A DNA stretch of 64,000 bases, taken from contig CAWJGS010000010.1 of NCBI GenBank assembly GCA_963842575.1, forward strand, positions 310,001 through 374,000. Reading direction: 5' to 3'. The position numbers and the translations under genes were made by a program. This DNA comes from JACDER01 sp963842575 (GTDB lineage Bacteria; Actinomycetota; Thermoleophilia; Gaiellales; Gaiellaceae). The notes under the pieces are model-generated. The model did no database searches, was not told the DNA's origin, and saw only the letters and a program-made list of their open reading frames with translations. This document shows positions 7,875-17,137 of this stretch, one piece after another; position 1 is the first letter of the stretch; each line of letters opens with the position of its first letter.

Positions 7875-8029
7875 GGGCCCATGCTAGTGGCGGCTCTTTC
7901 GGCGGCCGGGAGGCGAGAGCGTGCACCCCACCGCTCGGTTTGAGCGGGGTTCGGACATCTCGGCGGCGCGCACCCGCGTACACGGCTCCCCGCGACACGG
8001 CGCCTCGCATAGGGCGCCCCGGCGCACAA

Positions 8030-8046
8030 CCCCACCCTGGGTGGGG
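8030..8046. promoter_or_regulatory. GC-rich 17-base palindrome between divergent gltX and nfo
   Basis: CCCCACCC - T - GGGTGGGG is a perfect odd palindrome in the 290-base divergent gap. It has flanking ACAA and TTGT half-sites that could extend it imperfectly. It lacks a T-tract, so an operator shared by the two divergent units is more likely than a terminator. No regulator is known. Confidence 0.35.
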
Positions 8047-8163
8047 AACTATTGTCCACCCGCCACCCGCTGCGAGCGTATCCGGCCAAGTGCCACGTGT
8101 CCGAGCCGAGTGTGGGCCGAAATGCCGCCCGGGCGGAGGCGCGGGCCGGGCTAAGCTCGCCTC

Positions 8164-9018
8164 GTGTACCTGGGCGCCCACGTCTCGTCCTCGGGAGGCA
8201 TTCACACCGCCATCGACCGGATCGAGGAGATGGGCGGCGAGTCCGTCCAGGTCTTCACGCAGAGCCCGCGTGCCTGGCGCCCCACGAACCACGATCCGGC
8301 CAACTTCGAGCGCTTCCGCGAGCGTCGGCAAGAAGCCGGGATCAAGGGCGTCGTCTGCCACGCGCTCTACCTGATCAACCTCGCCAGCCCGAAGAAGGAC
8401 TTCTACGAGAAGTCCGTTGCGGCTCTCCGGAACACCGTCGACGTCGCGTGCGGGATCGGCGCCGAGGGCGTGATCTTCCATGTCGGCTCGCACCAGGGAG
8501 CGGGATTCGAGAAGGGGCTGAAGCGCGTCGTCCCCGCCTTGCAGCGATGCCTCGAGCGCAGCACCGACGAGACCTGGCTGCTCATAGAGAACACCGCTGG
8601 AACCGGCGACACGATCGGCCGTTCGCTCGATGAGCTCGCGACCATCGTCGACCGGCTCGACCGGCACCCGCACCTCGGCATCTGCCTCGACTCGTGCCAT
8701 CTGTACGCCTCCGGCTACGACGTCACTGACCCGGAGGCCCTGAACGGCGTCATAGAAGAAGTGGACGCGACAATCGGGCTCGACCGGCTCAAGGCACTGC
8801 ACGTGAACGACTCGAAGACTCCACTGGGGTCCAACCGCGACCGGCACGACAACGTCGGGGAAGGGCTGATGGGCGACAAGCTCGGCACCTTCCTGTCGCA
8901 TCCCAGGCTCCAGGGCCTGCCGGCTGTGCTGGAAGTGCCGGGCACCGACGGACACGGCCCGGACAAGAAGCAGGTGCAGAAGCTGAAGCGGCTGCACACG
9001 AAATGGATGAAGAAATGA
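8164..9018 (+). CDS. nfo: Deoxyribonuclease IV (endonuclease IV, AP endonuclease)
   Basis: 284 residues from GTG 8164. The protein cuts 5' of abasic sites in base-excision repair. AP_endonuc_2 TIM-barrel landmarks are visible: LGAHVSSSGG at the N-terminus, VCHALYLINLASP, VIFHVGSH, LLIENTAGTGDTIG, LGICLDSCHLYASGYD and LHVNDSKTPLGSNRDRHDNVGEG, which carry the His/Glu/Asp ligands of the trinuclear zinc site. Length matches the family. The next gene overlaps its stop by four bases. Confidence 0.95.
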   Translation: MYLGAHVSSSGGIHTAIDRIEEMGGESVQVFTQSPRAWRPTNHDPANFERFRERRQEAGIKGVVCHALYLINLASPKKDFYEKSVAALRNTVDVACGIGAEGVIFHVGSHQGAGFEKGLKRVVPALQRCLERSTDETWLLIENTAGTGDTIGRSLDELATIVDRLDRHPHLGICLDSCHLYASGYDVTDPEALNGVIEEVDATIGLDRLKALHVNDSKTPLGSNRDRHDNVGEGLMGDKLGTFLSHPRLQGLPAVLEVPGTDGHGPDKKQVQKLKRLHTKWMKK

Positions 9019-9830
9019 GCGCGTTGGTCGCCCTCATCGCCGCCGCGCTGCTGGCCGCCGTGCCCGCGAAGAAGGTCCCGCATTTCGTCAAGAAGGTGGA
9101 CGTCGGGGGCTACAAGCTCGCGATCGAGTGCTACGGGACGGGATCGCCGGTGGTCGTGCTGGACAGCGGCTTTTCGACGCCGCGGAGCGCCTGGTACTGG
9201 GTCGTTCCGAGGCTGCGGACGACGACACGCGTGTGCTCGTACGACCGCGCCGGGCTCGGGCAAAGCGAAGGCCGGCCGGCGGCGATCACGCCGACGACCG
9301 ACGAGATCATGGGCGAGCTCCACACACTCCTGCAGCGGGCAAAGCTGGCGCCGCCGTACGTCCTCGGCGGCTGGTCGATCGGCGGCTTCGACATCCGCTA
9401 CTACCAGCACCGCTACCCGGCCGAGGTCGCGGGTCTCGTGCTGGTCGACGGAACGATTCCCTCCTTTCTGCTCGGCTCCCCCGACCCGCTCGATTCCGGC
9501 ATCGAGACGATGTACACGCATGACGCCGCCGAGGAGCTGCTGCACCCGCCTCCGCTGGCCGGCCTCCCCGTCGTGGACATCACGCACGGCCGCGCGCTGG
9601 GCGACGCGGCCCAAGAGACGGAATGGCTGCAGGGCCAGCACCAGATCACGAGCTCGACGACGAGCTCGATCCTGGTCAAGGCGCGAGGATCGGGACACGC
9701 CATCGCCGAAGAGCGGCCGGCGCTCGTCGCCTACGGGCTCAAGCTGGTGGTGAAGTCGGTGCGAAAGGGCGCGCGGCTACCCACGTGCCGCGCGACCAGC
9801 GTGCCCAAGCTCCGCGGGACCTGCCTCTAA
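9015..9830 (+). CDS. Exported alpha/beta hydrolase
   Basis: About 271 residues from ATG 9015, which overlaps the nfo stop (ATGA); ATG 9003 is an alternative. An N-terminal hydrophobic stretch (ALVALIAAALLAAVPA) looks like a signal peptide. Core features are VVLDSGFSTP (oxyanion region), VCSYDRAGLGQSEG and the nucleophile elbow GGWSIGGF with Ser about 121. GSGHAIAEE supplies a His. The family covers esterases, lipases and haloperoxidase-like hydrolases; the substrate is unknown. Coupling to nfo is probably translational convenience. Confidence 0.8.
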   Translation: MSALVALIAAALLAAVPAKKVPHFVKKVDVGGYKLAIECYGTGSPVVVLDSGFSTPRSAWYWVVPRLRTTTRVCSYDRAGLGQSEGRPAAITPTTDEIMGELHTLLQRAKLAPPYVLGGWSIGGFDIRYYQHRYPAEVAGLVLVDGTIPSFLLGSPDPLDSGIETMYTHDAAEELLHPPPLAGLPVVDITHGRALGDAAQETEWLQGQHQITSSTTSSILVKARGSGHAIAEERPALVAYGLKLVVKSVRKGARLPTCRATSVPKLRGTCL

Positions 9831-10241
9831 CTAGCGCCGGACCTGCGCGAAGACCCGAAAGCTCGGCCGGCCGGCCGGAACCTCGTAGAACTCCGGGTTG
9901 ATGCAGCCGATCTCGTCCTCTCGCCCCTGGTAGCAAGGGTCGACCTCGACGTGGCACATCGGCAGCGGACCGCGGCGGGCGCGGACTGCCCCGAAGCCGC
10001 CGAGCTCCTCCTGCGCCGCACGCAGCAGCCCGAGGTCGATCTCGACGTCGAACACCTTCTGCATGCACCCGACGAAGGTCGTCCCGTGGTCCTCGTACGC
10101 GTACAGGAAGGGACAGTTGCGCTCGACGCAGGCTCCGGGATAGACGACCTTGTCGCAGTGAACCCCGCACCTCCGGCACTCGACCTCGTCCTGCGGACGA
10201 AGTGGGAGCTTGGCCGGCGCCGCGGCGCGATCTGCCTGCAT
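9831..10241 (-). CDS. Cys-rich protein of unknown function
   Basis: 136 residues from ATG 10241. The first half carries a dense cysteine set (ECRRCGVHCDKVVYPGACVE, then RNCPF and GCMQKVF); further Cys lie at MCHVEV, DPCYQG and IGCINPE. This density suggests bound zinc or an iron-sulfur cluster, but the spacing matches no family I know. It is convergent with the hydrolase (stops abut) and divergent from the Ca2+/H+ antiporter. No signal peptide or membrane segment is seen. A metal-binding or redox role is inference. Confidence 0.7.
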   Translation of the reverse strand: MQADRAAAPAKLPLRPQDEVECRRCGVHCDKVVYPGACVERNCPFLYAYEDHGTTFVGCMQKVFDVEIDLGLLRAAQEELGGFGAVRARRGPLPMCHVEVDPCYQGREDEIGCINPEFYEVPAGRPSFRVFAQVRR

Positions 10242-10317
10242 AGGCCGATTCTGAGGGTCGAAGCAGCCCTGCGCAAGACTTGACAAACGCAGGGACACGG
10301 GGTAAAGAGGCGAGCCC

Positions 10318-11364
10318 GTGGCGCGGAACCTCCTGTGGGCCTCGCTCGCGCTCGCGCCCTTCGTCTTCTTCCTCAACTGGGTCGTCGGAGCGGGAGACGT
10401 CGTGCTCTTCGTTCTGTCCGCGTGCGCGCTCATCCCCCTCGCCTGGCTGATCGGCGAGGCCACGGAGCACGCAGGCGAGCACACCGGCCCGGGAATCGGC
10501 GGCTTCCTCAACGCGACGTTCGGAAACGCGCCGGAGCTCATCATCGCGTTGCTCGCCATCAGCCAGGGGCTCCCGAACGTCGTGCGCGGCTCGCTGGCCG
10601 GAAGCGTCGCTTCGAACATCCTGCTCGTTCTCGGGGTTGCCCTCGCCGTCGGACGCGATGCGCGCATCGACCTGCGCTCGCTCACCCTCCAGCTCGGGCT
10701 CGTCGTCTTCGCGACGCTCGCGTTCCTCGTCCCTTCGATCCCCGGCTTCCACGGCGACCCGGATCGTCATTCGCTCGCGATCGCCAGCATCCCGGTCTCG
10801 ATCGTCCTGCTCGTCGTCTACGGCGTGGTCATCCTCGACAACCTGCGGCGGCACCGCCGCGCACACCAGGAGGCCGAGACCGAGCCGCACGACACGGCCT
10901 GGAGCCTGCCCGCGTCGCTCGTCGTCCTCGGGATCGCGACGATCGCCACCGCCTTCGTCAGCGAGATCCTCGTGCACACGCTCGACCACTTCGCCGACGC
11001 GGCACACCTGTCGGAGCTCTTCGTCTCCGCGGTGATCGTCGCGATCGTCGGCAACGCGGCGGAGCACGGCGGCGCGATCGTCATCGCCCGCCGCGGGAAG
11101 ATGAAGCTGGCCACCGAGATCGCCGTCTCGTCGAGCGCGCAAGTCTCGATGCTGGTGGTACCGGCCGTCTGCCTGCTCTCGTTCGTGGTCAAGCCGGCGC
11201 TCCCACTGGCCTTCCGGCCGATCGAGTTGATCGCGATGGGGGCTTCCGCCTTCTTCGTCGCGATCGTCATCCGCGACGGCTGGGTGCGCCGCTGGGAGGG
11301 GACGATGTTGATCGCCGTCTATGCCGGCCTCGTCGTTGCGTTCGCGCTCGCGGGAGATCGCTAA
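10318..11364 (+). CDS. Ca2+/H+ antiporter, CaCA family (ChaA/CAX type)
   Basis: 348 residues from GTG 10318, with about eleven membrane helices in two homologous halves. The two alpha-repeats carry the ion-binding motifs GGFLNATFGNAPELIIA and VAIVGNAAEHGGAIVIA. An acidic loop (HQEAETEPHD) separates the halves. These are hallmarks of cation/proton exchangers of the CAX group, which export Ca2+ from the cytoplasm using the proton gradient. It ends 16 bases before the ABC ATPase start and may share its transcript. Confidence 0.9.
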   Translation: MARNLLWASLALAPFVFFLNWVVGAGDVVLFVLSACALIPLAWLIGEATEHAGEHTGPGIGGFLNATFGNAPELIIALLAISQGLPNVVRGSLAGSVASNILLVLGVALAVGRDARIDLRSLTLQLGLVVFATLAFLVPSIPGFHGDPDRHSLAIASIPVSIVLLVVYGVVILDNLRRHRRAHQEAETEPHDTAWSLPASLVVLGIATIATAFVSEILVHTLDHFADAAHLSELFVSAVIVAIVGNAAEHGGAIVIARRGKMKLATEIAVSSSAQVSMLVVPAVCLLSFVVKPALPLAFRPIELIAMGASAFFVAIVIRDGWVRRWEGTMLIAVYAGLVVAFALAGDR

Positions 11365-11380
11365 GGTGGGGCCCGATCAA

Positions 11381-12115
11381 ATGACCGAAAACGGACAGGT
11401 CGTAAAGGCGAACGAGGTGACCCGGCGCTACGGCTCCGGGGAGACGGCCGTGGAAGCGCTCCGCGGCGTAACGCTCGGCGTCGACGCCGGCAAGCTCACC
11501 GCTGTCATGGGCCCGTCCGGGTCGGGCAAGTCGACCCTCATGCATATCCTCGCCGGCCTCGACCACCCCACCTCGGGGACCGTCGTCCTGGACGGAACCG
11601 AGATCACGAACCTCGACGACAACGACCTCACGAAGCTGCGCCGCCGCTCGATCGGCTTCGTGTTCCAGTTCTTCAACCTGCTGCCGATGCTGACGGCGGA
11701 GGAGAATGTCCTCCTTCCGCTCTCGATCGCAGGCGAGAAGCCCGACCCCGCCTGGATCAAGGAGCTGCTCGAGAACGTCGGCCTCACCAAGCGCGCAAGC
11801 CACCGGCCGGCGGAGCTCTCGGGCGGCGAGCAGCAGCGCGTCGCGATCGCGCGCGCGCTCGTGTCCAGGCCGACGGTGATGTTCGCCGACGAGCCGACCG
11901 GGAACCTCGACTCGCGCACTTCAGGCGAGATCCTCGAGCTGCTGCGCAGCTCGGTGGAGTCGTACGGCCAGACGACCGTGATGGTCACGCACGACTCCCG
12001 CGCAGCTGCGATCGCAGACCGGATCCTCTTCCTCGGCGACGGGCTAATCGTGCGGGAGTTGGGCCGGACAGACCCGGACCAGGTGCTGGCCGCCATGGCC
12101 GAAATCGGGGGCTAG
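11381..12115 (+). CDS. ABC transporter ATP-binding protein (MacB/LolD type)
   Basis: 244 residues from ATG 11381; AAGGTGGGG lies upstream, and an earlier in-frame ATG adds sequence inside the antiporter gene. Walker A GPSGSGKST (44-52), Q-loop in FVFQFFNLLPMLTAEENV, signature LSGGEQQ (146-152), Walker B VMFADEP (166-172) and switch His in MVTHD are all intact. The FNLLPMLTAEENV region is typical of the ATPases that pair with FtsX-like permeases. The permease starts two bases after the stop, so the two form one transporter. Confidence 0.95.
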   Translation: MTENGQVVKANEVTRRYGSGETAVEALRGVTLGVDAGKLTAVMGPSGSGKSTLMHILAGLDHPTSGTVVLDGTEITNLDDNDLTKLRRRSIGFVFQFFNLLPMLTAEENVLLPLSIAGEKPDPAWIKELLENVGLTKRASHRPAELSGGEQQRVAIARALVSRPTVMFADEPTGNLDSRTSGEILELLRSSVESYGQTTVMVTHDSRAAAIADRILFLGDGLIVRELGRTDPDQVLAAMAEIGG

Positions 12116-12117
12116 CG

Positions 12118-14673
12118 GTGATACGAGTCGCACTCCGCGGCCTGTGGGGCCGGAAGCTGCGCGCGATCCTGACCGCGTTCGCGATCATTCTCGGAGTCGC
12201 GACGGTCAGCGGGACGTACGTCCTCACCGATTCCATCGGGGACGCCTTCGACAACATCTTCACCGGCGTTTACCGCGGCACCGACGCCGTCATCTCCGGA
12301 AAGTCCGCCTTCGATCTCGGTAGCGACAGCAACGTCCAGGTTCCCGCGTTCGACCAGTCGCTCCTCCCGAAGGTGCGGGCGCTGCCGGAGGTCGGAGCGG
12401 CCATCGGCGGTGTCGCGGGCGAGGCACAGCTGATCGGCTCGAACGGAAAGGTGATCCAGTTCGGCGGCGCGCCGAACCTCGGCTTCTCGGTCGACCCGTC
12501 CCAGCCGCAGTTCAACTCGCTCACGCTCGTGGACGGAAAGTGGCCCGGCCCCGGGCAGTTCGTCGTCGACACCTCGACCGCCGGCAAGAAGGACATCAAG
12601 ATCGGCGACACCATTCGGGTGCAGGCGCAGGGACGGGCGATACCGCTGCGCGTCTCCGGCCTCGTCAACTTCGGCGCAGTGGATTCGATCGGCGGCGCGA
12701 CGCTGGCCGGGTTCGGCATCGGGACGGCCCAGAAGCTCTTCCACAAGGAGGGGAAGCTCGACCAGATCCGGACCTCGCGCGCCCAGGGCGTCTCCGAGCA
12801 GCAGCTGCTCGAGTCCATCCGCGGCATCCTCCCGCCCGACACCCAGGTACGCACCGGCGAGAACCAGGCGACGAAGGACGCAAGCGACACGAAGAGCTTC
12901 ACCAGCTTCCTGCAGAGCTTCCTGCTCGCCTTCGGAGGCATCGCCCTGTTCGTCGGAGCGTTCGTGATCGCGAACTCGCTCTCGATCACCATCGCACAGC
13001 GGACGCGAGAGTTCGCCACGCTGCGCACCCTTGGTGCATCCCGGCGCCAGGTACTGCGGAGCGTGCTGGTGGAGTCGACTGTCGTCGGCGCCCTCGCCTC
13101 GGTCGTCGGGCTCTTCCTCGGGCTGGCGCTCGCCAAGGGGCTGTTCGCACTCTTCTCGGCGGTCGGGTTCACGCTGCCGAACAGCGGGCTGCTCCTGAAG
13201 CCGCGGACGATCGTGGTCGCACTGCTCGTCGGGATCGTCGTCACCGTCCTGGCCAGCTTGCGCCCGGCGCTCCGCGCGACGCGTGTCCCCCCGATCGCCG
13301 CCGTCCGGGAGGGTTCCGTCCTGCCGCCCGGACGCTTCGCCAAGTACCGCGCGCTCGGCTCGGCGCTGCTGGCCGTGGTCGGCTTCGCCGCGCTCGCCTA
13401 CGGCCTCTTCGGGCCGAACCTGTCCACGTCGCAGATCCTCCTGTTCATGGGGTTCGGCACGCTGTGCATCTTCTTCGGCGTCGCCCTCTTCTCCGCGCAG
13501 CTCGTCACGCCGCTCGCCACCGTGATCGGCGCGCCGGGCGCACGCTGGGGCGGCGCGCCCGGAGTGCTCGCGCGGGAGAACGCGCAGCGCAACCCGCAGC
13601 GAACCGGCTCGACGGCGGCTGCGCTCATGATCGGGCTCGCGCTCGTCACTCTCGTCGCGATGCTGGCCGCCGGCATCCGCGCGTCCTTCTTCAACGCGGT
13701 CGACCATCTCTGGGCGACCGACTACGCGGTCACGGCCGAGAACAACTACTCGCCGATCCCGATCTCCGTGGAGAAGCCGATCCAAAGCGTCCCGGGTGTC
13801 CAGCAGGTCGTGGGCGTGCGCACCGGCGAGGCCAAGTATCTCGGCAAGAAGCACGGGTTCACCGGCGTGGGCCCCGGCGCGAGCAGCGTCTTCCGGCTCG
13901 ACTGGACGGAAGGCTCGCAGGCGGTGATGGACAACCTGGGCGCCGACGGCGCCTTCATAGACAAGGACTTCGCCAAGGACCACTCGCTCCACATCGGCTC
14001 GCCGATACCCGTCCTGACGCCACAGGGCGAGCAACCGACCTTCACCGTCAAGGGCATCTTCGATCCGCCGACGGGGGGTTCGCCGTTCGCCCCGGTGACC
14101 GTCTCGGCCGAGCGCTTCGACGAGCTTTTCGCGCAGCCCGACGATCTCTTCGTCTTCATCACCATGCAGGGCGGCGTCACACCGCAGAACACGGCCGCGC
14201 TCGACAAGACGCTCGCGAACTACCCGAACGCGAAGGTCCAGGACCAGCAGGAGTTCAAGGACAACCAGGCGAGCGGGCTGAACGCCACGCTCAACATCCT
14301 CTACGTCCTACTCGCACTCTCTGTGCTCGTCAGTCTGTTCGGGATCGTGAACACGCTCGTCCTCACCGTGTTCGAGCGGACGCGCGAGCTGGGGATGCTG
14401 CGCGCGGTCGGGATGACCCGCAGCCAGGTGCGCTGGCTGATCCGCTACGAAAGCATCATCACGGCGCTGATCGGAGCGGCGATCGGCATCGCGCTCGGGA
14501 TCGTCCTCGCCGTCCTGCTGATCGCGCGCGTCGACTTCATCATCCTCTCGTGGCCGGTCGTGTCGTTGATCGTCTTCGTTCTCGCCGCCATCGCCGTGGG
14601 GCTGATCGCGGCGATCTTCCCCGCGCGCCGCGCGTCGCGGCTCAACGTCCTAGAGGCTCTGCAGTACGAGTAA
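12118..14673 (+). CDS. FtsX-like permease of an ABC export/mechanotransmission system
   Basis: 851 residues from GTG 12118. It has the duplicated MacB/FtsX layout: an N-terminal helix (LRAILTAFAIILGVATVSG), an extracytoplasmic domain, a three-helix FtsX block about 265-380 with ANSLSITIAQRTREFATLRTLGAS, a short spacer, a second periplasmic-type domain, and a final FtsX block with ERTRELGMLRAVGMTR. With the ATPase before it, this makes a transporter that moves lipids, peptides or antibiotics, or transmits force. The substrate is not identifiable. The last 32 bases overlap the convergent beta-lactamase-like gene. Confidence 0.92.
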   Translation: MIRVALRGLWGRKLRAILTAFAIILGVATVSGTYVLTDSIGDAFDNIFTGVYRGTDAVISGKSAFDLGSDSNVQVPAFDQSLLPKVRALPEVGAAIGGVAGEAQLIGSNGKVIQFGGAPNLGFSVDPSQPQFNSLTLVDGKWPGPGQFVVDTSTAGKKDIKIGDTIRVQAQGRAIPLRVSGLVNFGAVDSIGGATLAGFGIGTAQKLFHKEGKLDQIRTSRAQGVSEQQLLESIRGILPPDTQVRTGENQATKDASDTKSFTSFLQSFLLAFGGIALFVGAFVIANSLSITIAQRTREFATLRTLGASRRQVLRSVLVESTVVGALASVVGLFLGLALAKGLFALFSAVGFTLPNSGLLLKPRTIVVALLVGIVVTVLASLRPALRATRVPPIAAVREGSVLPPGRFAKYRALGSALLAVVGFAALAYGLFGPNLSTSQILLFMGFGTLCIFFGVALFSAQLVTPLATVIGAPGARWGGAPGVLARENAQRNPQRTGSTAAALMIGLALVTLVAMLAAGIRASFFNAVDHLWATDYAVTAENNYSPIPISVEKPIQSVPGVQQVVGVRTGEAKYLGKKHGFTGVGPGASSVFRLDWTEGSQAVMDNLGADGAFIDKDFAKDHSLHIGSPIPVLTPQGEQPTFTVKGIFDPPTGGSPFAPVTVSAERFDELFAQPDDLFVFITMQGGVTPQNTAALDKTLANYPNAKVQDQQEFKDNQASGLNATLNILYVLLALSVLVSLFGIVNTLVLTVFERTRELGMLRAVGMTRSQVRWLIRYESIITALIGAAIGIALGIVLAVLLIARVDFIILSWPVVSLIVFVLAAIAVGLIAAIFPARRASRLNVLEALQYE

Positions 14674-15938
14674 AGGGGTAGGTCGCCCAGTAGAGCTTCA
14701 CGGGCCGGCCGTCCGCGTCGCGCACGATCTTCAGCAGCTCGCCGTGCTCGCGCCCTGAGACGGTGCGGTAGACGTCCTCCCCCTCGCGCTCGAAGAGCGT
14801 GCGCGTGGGGACGTTGCGGCCGGGCCGGCGGGCTTCGAGGCTCCCGTCGCGCCACTCGAACCACCAGTCGACGCCTTCGCCCCACCAGATACCGAGCACG
14901 CCGTCGAGCTCCGCCGGCACCGGCGCGCCCGGCCGCCACGGCTCATCCTCGACGGGCAGCGCCTCCGCCGCCTTCTCGGTCAGCGCAATGGGATCGAAGC
15001 TCATGGACGGGTTCTCGGTGTTCGTGAGGAGTACGGTGCCGACCTTTTCCCGGCGCGAATAGAAGAGCCACGAGGCGTGTCCCACTGCGCCGCCCGAGTG
15101 GCCCGCAAACAGCCGGTCGCCGCGGCGGTTGATCTCGAGCCCGAGCGCCCAGCCGAGCAGCCAGCGGTCTGGATCGGCCATGACCTGCACGGCGTGCATC
15201 TCGTCCTGCTCCATGAGGACGGCGCCCCACTTCGCCAGGTCGCCGACCGTGCTGAAGAGCGCCCCCGCGGGCGCGACCGCCTTCTTGTCGGGCACCGGCT
15301 CGGGGACGGCGACGTCGGCGAAGCGTTCGACGAAGTAGCCCGTCGCGGCGTTCTCGCCGGGCCCCCACGTCGTGCGCTCCAGGCCGAGCGGACGAAGGAT
15401 CCGCTCGTTCACGAACTGCTCGGGGGGAACCCCGGCGGCGCGCTCGATCACCTGCCCGAGGAGCGCGTAGACGAGGTTCGAGTAGTGCCACTGCCTGCCG
15501 GGCTCGAGCACCTGCTCCGCATCGTTCATCTCGGCGAGGAGCCGCTCGCGGTCGGGGAAGTCCAGCGACTCCCACACCTCGCCCGGAGTCTCGCGCTGCA
15601 CGCCCGAGGAGTGCGCGAGCGCGCGGCGGATGGTGACGCCCTCGCGGTCCGCCTCGGGGACGTAGGCACCCAGCGGGTCGTCGAGCTTCAGCTTGCCCTC
15701 GTCGCGCAGCATCAGGATCGCGCGCGCGACGAACGTCTTCGTGATCGACGCGATCGCATACTGGCTATCGGGTGTCGCCTCACGCCCGGTCTCGACGTCC
15801 GCCAGCCCGACGGACTCGGTCCACAGCAGCTCGTCCCGCGCGGAAGAGCGCGGCGGTCGCGCTCGGCGCCGGGCTCTCGCGCTGGAACCGGATCAGCTCG
15901 CGCCGCAGGTCGGCGAGGAGTGACTCAGGCGCCGACAA
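14642..15938 (-). pseudogene. Class C beta-lactamase-like serine hydrolase, one frameshift
   Basis: The body (ATG 15712 downwards) has the Tyr motif HYSNLVY and a C-terminal domain, but lacks the SxxK motif. That motif is found just upstream in the same frame (IASITKTF, nucleophile Ser in SITK), and the true N-terminus (TTG 15938, LLADLRRELIRFQ) lies in a neighbouring frame. Adding one base to the CCC run at 15835-15837 joins ALFRAG to DELLWTESVGLADV and restores a normal family protein of about 430 residues. It is probably a D-alanyl peptidase or esterase relative. Sequencing error is more likely than gene decay. Confidence 0.75.
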
Positions 15939-16955
15939 GAGCTCCCAGCGCGCGGGGAATCGCGTCGAGGGCGTGGTCGATGTGCTCGTCCTCGATCCCG
16001 AGATAGGTCGCCGCACGCAGGACGCCGGGGCGCATCCCCGAGACGAGGACGCCCTCGTCGCGGATGCGCGCGCGGGCCTCGGGGACGTCCATCCCGGCCG
16101 GGACCGGGATGCCGACGAAATTCGTCTCGACCGCGTCCAGATCGACCGAGATGCCCGCCTCGGCCAGGCCTTCGGCCAAGCGCCGGGCGCGAGCATGGTC
16201 GTCGGCGAGGCGGTCGACGTTGTGGTCGAGCGCGTACAGCGCGGCCGCGGCGACCACACCGGCCTGCCGCATGGCGCCGCCGAACAGGAACTTCTGCCGC
16301 CAGGCCCGCTCGATCCGTTCCTCCGACGAGGCGAGGACGGCGCCGAGCGGGCAGCCGAGCCCCTTGGAGAAGCAGATGGTGACGCTGTCGGCGAGCCGCC
16401 CGTACTCGGCGGCGGGGATGCCGCTTGCGGCGGACGCGTTCATGATCCGCGCGCCGTCGAGGTGCACGGCGAGCCCAAGGTCGCGCGCGGCCTCCGCCGA
16501 CGCGGCAAGCTCGTCGAAGGGCCAGACGCGTCCGCCGGCGCTGCGGTGTGTCTGCTCGAGGACGACGATGCTCGCCGGCTCGACGTCCTCGCTCCGCGAG
16601 ACCACCTCGTGGATCTGCTCGCCTGTTATGCGCCCGTTCGCGCCCGGAAGGCCAACCATGACGAGGCCCGAGTGAACGGCGGGGCCGCCGGCCTCGAAGA
16701 CCATGATGTGCGTTCGCTCCTGCGCGATCAGGAGGCATCCCGGCCGCGTGTGGATCTTCAGCGCGATCTGGTTCGCCATCGTCGCGGTCGGCAGGAAGAG
16801 CGCAGCCTCCTGGCCGAGGAGCTCGGCCGCTCGCCGCTGGAGCTCGTTGACGGTCGGGTCCTCGCGTAGCTGCTCGTCCCCGAGCTCGGCCGTGGTCATG
16901 GCCTCGAGCATCTCTGGGTGGGTCTCGTCGCCGTGTCGGAGCGGAGGTCGATCAT
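15925..16955 (-). pseudogene. Low-specificity L-threonine aldolase, one frameshift near the N-terminus
   Basis: A PLP enzyme cleaving threonine to glycine and acetaldehyde. The frame from ATG 16911 encodes 328 residues with EDPTVNELQ, HLDGARIMNA (the His/Asp region) and FSKGLGCPLGAVL (PLP Lys), but lacks the family N-terminus. That is found at ATG 16955 (MIDLRSDTATRPT) in another frame. One extra base in the run at 16916-16918 joins the two as RPTPEMLEAM. Glycine from this enzyme could feed the nearby glycine cleavage genes (inference). It overlaps the next gene start by 14 bases. Confidence 0.8.
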
Positions 16956-17137
16956 CTGTGCGCCGTCCGGTGAGTACGGTGCCGCTCCGGCGAGCGAAAA
17001 CCGCCGCAGGGCAAGGGCTCTGGGCGCGTTCGTATCGGGAATACGGGCGCGACCGGAGGCCGCCGCCCTGCGCGGCTTTGCAGCCGTCGGAGGGGCCTAT
17101 TCGCCGGGCGGCGCCAATCGCAGGCTACCGTCTCACC

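Noticed and set aside
11321..11380. Earlier start for the ABC ATPase
   Set aside because: It lies inside the antiporter gene and adds non-family residues; ATG 11381 has a Shine-Dalgarno.
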